Source: Anaerolineae bacterium
Lineage (GTDB): Bacteria; Chloroflexota; Anaerolineae; 4572-78; J111
Assembly: GCA_020433835.1 (NCBI GenBank)
Contig: JAGRBY010000019.1
Coordinates: 1 to 28,797, forward strand
Direction: 5' to 3'
Length of the DNA: 28,797 bases
A program made the translations under genes and the position numbers. Shown here piece after piece: positions 22,660 to 28,797 of this stretch. The notes beneath the pieces are model-generated. The model saw only the letters and a program-made list of their open reading frames with translations. It was not told the origin of the DNA and made no database searches. The stretch's first letter is position 1. Each line of letters starts with the position of its first letter.

Positions 22660-23820
22660 CTAAAAAGCAGCAGATGGATCAGCCTGCTTTAGGGTAAAAC
22701 TAAATATTGCCCCCTGGCCGGCAACACCCTCACTCTGGACATCTACCTGCCCACCAAGCTTTTCAACAATTTGGCGCACAATAGATAACCCTAAACCATA
22801 ACCTTCCGTTCTCACGTGATCAAGCGGAGAAAACGACTCAAATAAAGTTTGTTTTGCTTCTGATGAGATACCGGGGCCATTGTCTCGCACCCAAAAACGA
22901 ACCATGCCCCCAGTTAGGATAGTAGCCCCTAAGCGCAAGCGCGGTGGATGCCCACCATTTTTGATACCATTGCTCAAATAATTAGCCCATACTTCTTCAA
23001 CCCAAGCGGCATGCCCTAAAACTACCGGCCATTGTGCCGCAACTTCTATCTTAGCGCCATATTCCTCAATCATGTACTTTAATCTATCTTGTGCTTCAGC
23101 AATTACGTGCCCCATGTTTAATGGCTTTAGCTCAACGTGAGCGTGTCGAACCCCGGCCAGAAGCTGAAGTTCATCGATAATATTTTGCATTTTACGGCCA
23201 CTCCGCAAAATAGCAGCCAAATACGCTTGAAGAGAGTCGGGCAAGCGTGCTTGCTCATCAAGCAAGCACGTATATCCCAAAATAAGTTGCAAGGGCGCTT
23301 TGAGATTATGGCTAACGGCATGAGCAAAGGAATCAAGCTCGTGAATAAGTTTTTCACGTTCGGTCTCAGCCGCTTTTTGATGCGTTACATCACGTAACAC
23401 CACCGTAAAAATCCAGTGATCCTCAAATTTAAATTTCGAAATAGAAGCTTCTGCCGGAAATTCCTCACCGTTTTTCCGAAGCCCTGTAATAGTTTCTCGG
23501 TCACCCATAAGGTGTGTACCTGATGGCAATTGGCTAAATTGAACAACGTACTCTTGATGACACTTGACCACATGTTTGGGCAGCAAGATAGAAAGTGCTT
23601 GCCCCATAACCTCTTCAGCTGTGTAGCAAAATATCCTTTCCGCGCCCCGATTGAATAGAGTAATACGCTGTCGCTCGTCGATAGAAATAATGGCTTCATG
23701 AGATATCTCTAAAATACTGACAAAATGGGCTTGGTTTTCCCTTAATGCCGCCATTTCTCGTTCTCTAGCCATTACGGGCACGATTGATGAGTAACCATGG
23801 GTGTGATTATTTCTCTTCAA
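22660..23820 (-). CDS. PAS domain sensor histidine kinase
   Basis: The product has 386 residues from a TTG at 23820. The PAS domain (~30-150) has ILEISHEAIISIDERQRITLFNRGAERIFCYTAEEVMG, and the PAC-like end has WIFTVVLRDVTHQKAAE. The dimerisation helix carries DSFAHAVSHNLKAPLQLILGY with His171, the phytochrome-like 'SH-N/D-L-K-A-P-L' type. The ATPase domain shows N-box WANYLSNGIKNG, G1 RDNGPGIS, F-box LFESFSPLD and G2 GYGLGLSIV, all intact. No membrane helix is present. TTG is preferred because GGAG lies 6 bases before it; an in-frame ATG at 23844 lacks a ribosome site and would put the GGAG inside the gene, but cannot be excluded. No response regulator gene is adjacent, so it is an orphan kinase. 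Confidence 0.92.
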   Translation of the reverse strand: MKRNNHTHGYSSIVPVMAREREMAALRENQAHFVSILEISHEAIISIDERQRITLFNRGAERIFCYTAEEVMGQALSILLPKHVVKCHQEYVVQFSQLPSGTHLMGDRETITGLRKNGEEFPAEASISKFKFEDHWIFTVVLRDVTHQKAAETEREKLIHELDSFAHAVSHNLKAPLQLILGYTCLLDEQARLPDSLQAYLAAILRSGRKMQNIIDELQLLAGVRHAHVELKPLNMGHVIAEAQDRLKYMIEEYGAKIEVAAQWPVVLGHAAWVEEVWANYLSNGIKNGGHPPRLRLGATILTGGMVRFWVRDNGPGISSEAKQTLFESFSPLDHVRTEGYGLGLSIVRQIVEKLGGQVDVQSEGVAGQGAIFSFTLKQADPSAAF

Positions 23821-23949
23821 TACTCTCTCTCCTTCAAACCACATTGTAAGATTTGGGGGCCTATCGTTGCCACCATTTTTAACATTATGCCAACCAAAAA
23901 CGATAATGCTTACTTCTCAGCTTATCATTAAATTGGTAAAAAACAATGC

Positions 23950-24160
23950 ATTTGTATTAAAGATATTTGTAGAAAATGTATGTATATTACGGCTACCTGC
24001 AACCCGAATGTGACCAGCATCGAGCCAAGCATCACCTTTTTGAGCAACATCATCTTCGGCCTCACAGCGAGGAGGGTCAATCATACCTATTAATCCAGCA
24101 AATGCAAACTCATGCTCTAAAACTGCCTTACGTGCTATAGAGGCCACTTTATTATATAAA
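23950..24160 (-). pseudogene. Relic resembling a P-type cation ATPase P-domain
   Basis: On the minus strand the frame reads LEHEFAFAGLIGMIDPPR followed by CEAEDDVAQKG and later DAGHIRVAG. 'L.F.GL.GMIDPPR.EA..AV' followed by 'AGIRV' is the well-known segment before the MITGD motif of Ca2+-type P-type ATPases. Only ~45 residues match; the aspartyl-phosphate motif, MITGD and GDGVND are absent, the AGIRV part is disturbed, and a stop follows. The ATG of this frame lies inside the terminator at 24164-24200, so it is not expressed as a gene. It is best read as the residue of a deleted ATPase gene next to the Usp gene. A chance match is possible. Confidence 0.5.
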
Positions 24161-24163
24161 ACG

Positions 24164-24200
24164 AAAAAACTCCCCATCCATCTAACCAACGGGGAGTTTT
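24164..24200 (-). terminator. Terminator of the Usp gene
   Basis: AAAACTCCCC (24166-24175) and GGGGAGTTTT (24191-24200) form a perfect 10-bp stem with a 15-base loop, followed on the minus strand by a T run (AGTTTTTT). It lies 26-60 bases after the Usp stop codon. Confidence 0.85.
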
Positions 24201-24225
24201 ATCACAGTTCACAATCAGCAGGACG

Positions 24226-25137
24226 TTAACGCACCACCATCACCGAGCAGCGAGCATCCTCAATAAGGCGGCGAGCAACAGTGCCTAAATGAAGCGGATC
24301 AGGGTGGGGCCGGCTATGCGCCCCAACCACAATTAAATCGGTATGCTGATAGTTTGCCAGCGCTAAGATCTCATCGACAGTATCGCCTTCGGTAAGGGAG
24401 ATACGGGGTTGAACCCCGCAGTGGTGCAAAGATTGCCTGACATTGATAGCATACGCTTCGTTGACAAGGTGGGGTGTTGGCGGGCGTAGGGTCCGCGTTT
24501 GGGAGGGTGTATACGCTCCTGCCAACTGTACATCTAACGGCATAGAATTGCTCTCGGCCACGCTAACAATAGTAATGTTAGCCCACTGCGGCAGCGACAG
24601 CCGGCATAAAAACTCGACGGCACGGTGCGACGACTGTGAACCATCAACTGCCAGCAGCACTTTCAACGGTCGAACAACCCCCCCATGGCGGGCGATCAAC
24701 ACCGAGGCGTTAGCCCGATGAGCCACTCGCACCGCTGTGGTACCAACTTTCGCAAGTTGGGTATCCAAATCTTTGGCACTCAAAACAACCAAATCAGGGG
24801 TTAAGTTCTCAACGTAATGTAAGATAATAGAGGCCGGAAGCCCACTTTGAATATCAGTTTGAACCGTTAAACCGTACTCTCGCAGCCTTTTAGCAATCTT
24901 GACCGCCCGTGATTGCGCGGCCGCACAATCGGTTTGTTCTTCTTTATCGAACCCTTCAAACCGATTGTCATGGCTAAGCGTTGGTTTACGGTAGGAGGGA
25001 ACCACGGACACCAGGCTCACCGTTGTATTATGCGGCCAACTCATATGCGTCATCAAATCGACTGCCGCAGAAGAAAAATAAGAGCCGTCGTTGGCCAAAA
25101 CAATTTTTAACGGCAGAACAGGGCCCTGATTATCCAT
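24226..25137 (-). CDS. Tandem universal stress protein (two Usp domains)
   Basis: The product has 303 residues. Domain 1 (about 9-152) starts KIVLANDGSYFSSAAVDL and ends VVLSAKDLDT...RVAHRANASVLIAR. Domain 2 (about 157-303) starts KVLLAVDGSQSSHRAVEFL and ends LIVVGAHSRPHPDPLHLGT, ARRLIEDARCSVMVV. The usual ATP-binding pattern G-2x-G-9x-G-S/T is broken in both halves (VVGAHSRP and VLSAKDLD), so it probably belongs to the non-ATP-binding class, although the GT of domain 2 is kept. The ATG at 25137 is chosen because GGAGG sits 6 bases upstream; a TTG 18 bases earlier is in frame. It has its own terminator. Role: stress protein in the cytoplasm, by family only. Confidence 0.92.
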   Translation of the reverse strand: MDNQGPVLPLKIVLANDGSYFSSAAVDLMTHMSWPHNTTVSLVSVVPSYRKPTLSHDNRFEGFDKEEQTDCAAAQSRAVKIAKRLREYGLTVQTDIQSGLPASIILHYVENLTPDLVVLSAKDLDTQLAKVGTTAVRVAHRANASVLIARHGGVVRPLKVLLAVDGSQSSHRAVEFLCRLSLPQWANITIVSVAESNSMPLDVQLAGAYTPSQTRTLRPPTPHLVNEAYAINVRQSLHHCGVQPRISLTEGDTVDEILALANYQHTDLIVVGAHSRPHPDPLHLGTVARRLIEDARCSVMVVR

Positions 25138-25281
25138 AACATACCTCCATACCAAAAACTAGACGATAAACCCTGTAGATGGATTAAACACTATCCAGGC
25201 TAATTATCAGTGTACGCGAAATAACCCCATTTCACATCGGGCAGATGGGGAGTTTATTGCCTAGATGAGTGGTCAGTATTT

Positions 25282-25309
25282 TTAGACGAAATGACAAATT
25301 GATTATAAT
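25282..25309 (+). promoter_or_regulatory. Promoter of the CCA-adding enzyme gene
   Basis: TTAGAC (25282-25287) and TATAAT (25304-25309) are 16 bp apart, 27 bases before the GTG start. A hairpin-like CCCCAT...ATGGGG lies further upstream (25227-25253), with no clear T run. Confidence 0.5.
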
Positions 25310-25336
25310 GAGGGTATCAAACCACAAGGTTCAACC

Positions 25337-27013
25337 GTGACTGTAGATAAACTTAACCAGGCTATCGATACTACCCTTTACCCCAACCGCTGGATTGCGG
25401 TAGTAAGGGAGCGCGTGATCGGTGTTGGCCTAACGCGCGACCAAGCTTATCGTGCCGCCAAAAATACACGCCCCAAAGACAAACCGCTGCTCCTGTTTGT
25501 TGATGAGCAGGGTCGGCTCACCAAGCCGACGCCGGAGATAGCCGATTGGCTCGGGCGGCACAACCTCCTGGTCAAAGCTATTGACATTCTCCGGCGCAAG
25601 CAGATCGAGGCATATTTGGTGGGTGGGGCTGTGCGCGATTTGTTACTGGGCCGCGAAGATGTCATCGACTTTGATTTTGTAGTTCCCGGCGATGGGCTGA
25701 CGACAGCCCGGCAGGTGGCCAATGCCCTGCATGCGGCTTTCTATCCGCTTGATGTCGAACGCGGCACCGGCCGGGTAGTCTACACTACCGCCGAGGACAA
25801 AACCTATCTCGATTTCGCTTCATTTCGGGGGATCGACCTAAACGCCGATTTGGCCGACCGCGATTTCACCATCAACGCCATCGCCTTAAGTCTGGCCGAT
25901 CCACCCCATTTGATCGATCCGCTCAACGGTGAAACGGATTTAGAGCAACAGCTTATTCGCGCCACCTCAGCCGATGCCTTCAACCACGACCCGGTGCGGG
26001 TGCTGCGGGCCGTACGCCAGGCGATTGAATTTGATTTCACGGTAACCGCCGAGACCGAAGCCGCACTGCGCCAGGCCGTAGTACGGCTGCCCAACGTTTC
26101 GCCGGAACGTCAGCGCGACGAATTGATGAAGCTGCTGACCACATCCGCACCGGGCAAGGCCATCCGCATGCTGCACAATTACAGAGTGCTGCCCTATCTG
26201 CTGCCGGAGCTTGAAGCCACAGTCAATATCACCCAATCCGCGCCCCATTATCAAGATGTATTTGATCACACGCTGGCCGCGCTTCATTACTGGGCCGCCA
26301 AAACGGATCTACCGCAGCAACTCGACGGACTGGCGGCTGACATCAACACCTATCTAGCCACAGAATTGGCCGGCGACGTATCGGTTGCCGAGATGATAAC
26401 GCTGTCTCTTTTGCTCCACGATACCGGCAAAGCCCTTACCCGCACCGAAGAAGAGATAGACGAGCATATCAAAATACGTTTTCTGGGCCACGCCCGCGAG
26501 AGCGCAAAGCTGGCCCGGCAAGTCATGAAGCGGCTGCGTTTTAGCAGCCAAGCCACCGGCTTTGTCACCGATGTTATCCTGCACCATATGCGGCCCTTAA
26601 TGCTCACCGGCGGCGATAAACTCAGCCGCCGGGCTATCTATCGCTTTTTTCGCGATACAGGCAGCGTTAGCCCTGAGGCGGGCGTGGCAGTGGCCCTCCA
26701 CGCCCTGATTGATCATCAAGCCACGTACCCGCCCGGCCAGGGTCAGGCCGAGGGCGAGCAGCTTTTGGAGGTGGTTCATCAGCTTTTAACAGCTTACTTT
26801 GAAAGAAAAGAGCAGGTCGTCGACCCGCCGCCGCTGCTCACCGGTCGCGACCTGATTGATGATTTCGGGTTAAAAGAAGGGCGCATCATTGGCTTGCTGC
26901 TGCGCAACTTAAAGGAAGCCCAGGCCGCCGGCGAGGTCGATAATCGGGAAGCAGCCGTCGCTTTTATCAAGGCCGACCCCAATTTTGCCCATCAGCCGCC
27001 AAAAGATTTATAA
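25337..27013 (+). CDS. CCA-adding/poly(A) polymerase-type tRNA nucleotidyltransferase with HD domain and N-terminal DUF5678-like domain
   Basis: The product has 558 residues. Residues ~14-58 (YPNRWIAVVRERVIGVG, DQAYRAAKNTRPKDKPLLLFV) look like a DUF5678 domain, an addition not found on standard CCA enzymes. The class II nucleotidyltransferase head follows: YLVGGAVRDLLLG (GGxVRD 96-101), the metal-binding DFDFVV (Asp111, Asp113), and ADRDFTINAIAL in place of the RRDFTxNA motif. RVLRAVRQAIEFDF is the neck-domain signature. An HD phosphohydrolase domain with H311 and His361-Asp362 (LLLHDTGKA) and LGHARESAKLA follows. Such enzymes add or repair CCA at tRNA 3' ends; whether this one adds CC, A or CCA cannot be told. 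The start is GTG with AAGG upstream, and a good promoter precedes it. Confidence 0.9.
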   Translation: MTVDKLNQAIDTTLYPNRWIAVVRERVIGVGLTRDQAYRAAKNTRPKDKPLLLFVDEQGRLTKPTPEIADWLGRHNLLVKAIDILRRKQIEAYLVGGAVRDLLLGREDVIDFDFVVPGDGLTTARQVANALHAAFYPLDVERGTGRVVYTTAEDKTYLDFASFRGIDLNADLADRDFTINAIALSLADPPHLIDPLNGETDLEQQLIRATSADAFNHDPVRVLRAVRQAIEFDFTVTAETEAALRQAVVRLPNVSPERQRDELMKLLTTSAPGKAIRMLHNYRVLPYLLPELEATVNITQSAPHYQDVFDHTLAALHYWAAKTDLPQQLDGLAADINTYLATELAGDVSVAEMITLSLLLHDTGKALTRTEEEIDEHIKIRFLGHARESAKLARQVMKRLRFSSQATGFVTDVILHHMRPLMLTGGDKLSRRAIYRFFRDTGSVSPEAGVAVALHALIDHQATYPPGQGQAEGEQLLEVVHQLLTAYFERKEQVVDPPPLLTGRDLIDDFGLKEGRIIGLLLRNLKEAQAAGEVDNREAAVAFIKADPNFAHQPPKDL

Positions 27014-27110
27014 TATAAAGAGATATTAAGAAAGAACTACGTACCAGTAAGAAGGAAGAAGAGCGTTTGGTCCGTAACCAACGCTTATATAATGCGAGGA
27101 GGCCATCAGC

Positions 27111-27647
27111 ATGGCCAGATTAATCATTTACGAAGAATCTGAACATTCTGAGAGCGTATTTGAAACATTCGAGTTATCAAGCACTCGTATCTTGATTGGG
27201 TCAGACCCGGATAATAACCTTGTTCTGCAATCACCCGAAGTCGACTCCAGTCATGCCAGTCTTGAATTGCGCAACAACCTATGGGTTCTACAGGATTTAG
27301 GTGGGCCGGGAGGAACCGGCGTTAACGGCAGGCTTATCCAGGGACCTTACTATTTGTTTCACAATGATATGATCGAACTGGGTCATATCCGGCTCAACTT
27401 TCAGGAAAAAGAAGCAGAAGCAGCAGAACATTCGCCGTTAGAAGAAGCTATACCGGCCGTTCCGCCGCCTATGATGAAAATCGATGCCAAGCCGGTTAAA
27501 GGCCGCGTCTGGTTTGCCTTTATTGCAGGCGGAACCTTAGGCGTTATCTTCATCATTATGTTCCTGTTGATTGTGGCCGACTTTCTCAAAATAATTGAAA
27601 TATCCGATTTACTGCCGCTGATGATGCTTTTGGGCTGGCTGTTGTAG
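27111..27647 (+). CDS. FHA domain membrane protein
   Basis: The product has 178 residues. The FHA fold (1-97) shows ILIGSDPDNNLVL (Gly30, Ser31), VDSSHASLEL (Ser47, His48) and GGTGVNGRLI (Asn72-Gly73), which covers the phosphothreonine-binding GR/SxxH/NG set with Arg of GR replaced by Ser. A proline-rich linker is followed by a membrane helix (WFAFIAGGTLGVIFIIMFLLIVADF, about 133-158) and a second hydrophobic stretch at the C terminus (DLLPLMMLLGWLL). The FHA part faces the cytoplasm if the N terminus does. AGGAGG precedes the ATG by 8-9 bases. Together with the PP2C gene it points to Ser/Thr phosphorylation signalling; the kinase is elsewhere. Confidence 0.85.
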   Translation: MARLIIYEESEHSESVFETFELSSTRILIGSDPDNNLVLQSPEVDSSHASLELRNNLWVLQDLGGPGGTGVNGRLIQGPYYLFHNDMIELGHIRLNFQEKEAEAAEHSPLEEAIPAVPPPMMKIDAKPVKGRVWFAFIAGGTLGVIFIIMFLLIVADFLKIIEISDLLPLMMLLGWLL

Positions 27648-27663
27648 TACCAAGGCCCACGCC

Positions 27664-28122
27664 TTATTCATCGGCATAAGCACGCAAAACTTTGGTTTCG
27701 GGAAAGCGTGTTCGCACGCCAACGGCAAAATCCTCCAACGAGGGTCGAATATCAAAGTAGTACAGGTGCGTCTCATGCACGGAATCGGACGCACCGAACC
27801 CCTCCACCAACGCCACCGCCCCCGGCACTTCAATCATCAGGTCAACCCAGGCATGCTCGCGCCGCTCGGTATCAGGCGAAAGCCAGATTTCTTTGAGCGT
27901 CGCTTCCCGGCGCAGGTAGTCGATGTGCCAGTGCGGTTTCTGCGTGGGTTGCAGATGGTGCTTAATACGCCCCAGCAACCCTCCGGCCCCAAATGCGCTC
28001 CCAATATAAGTATACCACCCCGCCGGAAAATCGAACGTACCTAGCTTGCCCACGGTTATAACCTGGCTTTCGGGCAACAGCAGCAGTAAAACGTACGTGC
28101 CTGTCAATTTCTCATCAAACAT
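27664..28122 (-). CDS. Uri-like (COG1833, DUF123) GIY-YIG-related protein
   Basis: The product has 152 residues. TGTYVLLLLLPESQVITVGKLG, FPAGWYTYIGSAFGAGGLLGRIKHHL and KPHWHIDYLRREATL are the diagnostic COG1833 sequence, a family related to the GIY-YIG endonucleases (Gly-rich YIGSA with the following Arg). The family usually ends in a GFGASDC.C.SHL motif with cysteines; here it is GFGASDSVHETHLYYF, so the cysteines are Ser and His. The activity is unproven. The start at 28122 is uncertain: the AGGAG at 28138-28142 lies ~16 bases upstream, and a GTG at 28125 or a longer frame from 28194 is possible. An (ATGG)10 run lies upstream, so expression may vary with repeat length. Confidence 0.85.
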   Translation of the reverse strand: MFDEKLTGTYVLLLLLPESQVITVGKLGTFDFPAGWYTYIGSAFGAGGLLGRIKHHLQPTQKPHWHIDYLRREATLKEIWLSPDTERREHAWVDLMIEVPGAVALVEGFGASDSVHETHLYYFDIRPSLEDFAVGVRTRFPETKVLRAYADE

Positions 28123-28216
28123 CACTATAAACTCTATACTCCTCAATTTACAACGGGTTTCTGTAGATTTTACTGCATTGCTGCCAACTATCAAAAAGAA
28201 ATGGATGGTTAGTTAG

Positions 28217-28256
28217 ATGGATGGATGGATGGATGGATGGATGGATGGATGGATGG
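28217..28256. repeat. (ATGG)10 tetranucleotide microsatellite
   Basis: Ten perfect ATGG units run from 28217 to 28256, with a degenerate unit on each side (GATGGTTAGTT, TCGGTGGG). It is in the intergenic region between the Uri-like gene start and the stop of the DUF4469-like gene. Confidence 0.95.
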
Positions 28257-28323
28257 TCGGTGGGTTGGTTGAGAGGGAGGGCTGATCCCCAACTGCGTAC
28301 GGATAACTAACTGGTAAACGCCG

Positions 28324-28346
28324 ACAGCCCCTAATACAGGGGCTGT
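28324..28346. terminator. Hairpin downstream of the DUF4469-like gene
   Basis: ACAGCCCCT (28324-28332) and AGGGGCTGT (28338-28346) form a 9-bp stem with a 5-base loop. The expected T run is weak on both strands, so termination is possible but not certain. Confidence 0.5.
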
Positions 28347-28378
28347 TTGGGCATGGTGTATAAACTGCGTGGTGTAAC

Positions 28379-28797
28379 TTACCTGACCACGAGCACGTTT
28401 TCAAGTTGCCCAGTACGCAAACTGCTCTTGCGGTATTTAGCCCGCACTTCCAGCTTGTAGCGGCCGGGGCTTACGTTGTCGGGCACGCGAAAGGTGATCT
28501 TTTGGGGGGCAATCCGTGCGAACTCTTCTACGGCTATGGCCTGGCTGTTGTTGGCCAGGCCGCTGTCATCAACCGGCACGATGAACAACCCTTGCTCCGG
28601 ATCGGCCTGGTCAAAGCGGAGAGCGTTACCATAAATGTGGCCATTGTGGCTGGGCGACAATTCGGCGTCGGACGCGCCTTTGTAGAGATTGACATAGCCA
28701 TCCAACTGCGGCCCTTTCTTATAGGTGGCTTCCTTGGTTATGGCTACGCCGTTTTCAACCGCCTCCTTGAAATCTGGGCCGGGCAGTACATTGGCCA
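28379..28797 (-). CDS. DUF4469-like protein, C-terminal part only
   Basis: About 138 C-terminal residues are present; the 5' end is beyond the right edge. The frame reads through from the edge (ANVLPGPDFKEAVENGVAITKEATYKKGPQLDGYVNL), with no need for the internal start. The LSPSHNGHIYGNALRF, EQGLFIVPVDDSG, then APQKITFRVPDNVSPGRYKLEVRAKY matches the DUF4469 (Ig-like) pattern, which is often the C-terminal half of HU-like DNA-binding proteins. The family call is moderate; the rest of the gene is needed to check for an HU-like N terminus. Confidence 0.65.
   Translation of the reverse strand, partial: ANVLPGPDFKEAVENGVAITKEATYKKGPQLDGYVNLYKGASDAELSPSHNGHIYGNALRFDQADPEQGLFIVPVDDSGLANNSQAIAVEEFARIAPQKITFRVPDNVSPGRYKLEVRAKYRKSSLRTGQLENVLVVR

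Noticed and set aside
23917..24189. Intact 90-residue gene
   Set aside because: The start codon lies in the Usp terminator, there is no ribosome site, and only a fragment of an ATPase motif is present; called a relic instead.
25224..25255. Terminator-like CCCCAT...ATGGGG hairpin before the CCA gene
   Set aside because: The stem is short with a long loop and no T run, so it is not supported as a terminator.
25447..26607. Antisense open frames within the CCA enzyme gene
   Set aside because: They are overprinted on a confidently identified gene and have no family signature.
28213..28404. Open frame ending in repeated HPSI
   Set aside because: The repeat is the translated ATGG microsatellite; no start signal or homology.

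Overview
The window looks like a chromosomal contig from an uncultured member of the Chloroflexota, probably Anaerolineae. This is an inference from gene content: a DUF433/DUF5615 pair, a Big_5-rich alpha-2-macroglobulin lipoprotein, PP2C and FHA proteins, GAF-rich soluble histidine kinases, a CCA-adding enzyme with an added N-terminal domain, a COG1833 protein and a DUF4469-like protein. No rRNA, tRNA, CRISPR array, transposase or phage gene was seen.

Left part (1-10.7 kb, G+C-richer). A truncated amidohydrolase reads left from 349. It is separated from a divergent shikimate dehydrogenase gene (aroE) by about 900 bp of repeat-rich DNA. That gap holds a perfect 44-bp palindrome, an array of about ten degenerate repeats spaced 41-42 bp, and two copies of a composite hairpin element. 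Next come a YiiM-type MOSC protein, a DUF433/DUF5615 toxin-antitoxin-like pair with overlapping genes, and a 2124-residue alpha-2-macroglobulin lipoprotein with a CTEQ thioester motif. A convergent khpA gene (KH-domain RNA-binding protein) shares a bidirectional terminator with the macroglobulin gene.

Middle part (10.7-25.2 kb, visibly A+T-richer). It carries a Gfo/Idh/MocA oxidoreductase, then a leftward PP2C phosphatase with a small tail-anchored protein, and a zinc-ribbon protein behind its own promoter. A DUF218 protein and a BatD-like membrane protein follow. From 16.5 to 25.2 kb most genes are signalling genes: an OmpR-type response regulator with a soluble triple-GAF/PAS histidine kinase, a second small kinase with a degenerate ATP lid, a coiled-coil protein of unknown function, a cyclic-nucleotide-binding-fold protein without a DNA-binding domain, a PAS histidine kinase and a tandem Usp protein. 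A short relic resembling a P-type ATPase lies beside the Usp gene.

Right part (25.3-28.8 kb, G+C-richer again). It holds a CCA-adding enzyme with an HD domain and an N-terminal DUF5678-like domain, an FHA membrane protein, a Uri-like (COG1833) protein, an (ATGG)10 microsatellite, and the 3' part of a DUF4469-like gene that runs off the window.

The least explained items are the 41-42 bp phased array at 460-870, the composite hairpin family shared between 1.0-1.2 kb and 16.5 kb, the loss of shikimate-binding serines in AroE, and the cluster of kinases that has only one cognate regulator. I saw no complete, clearly new multi-gene defence or biosynthetic system.
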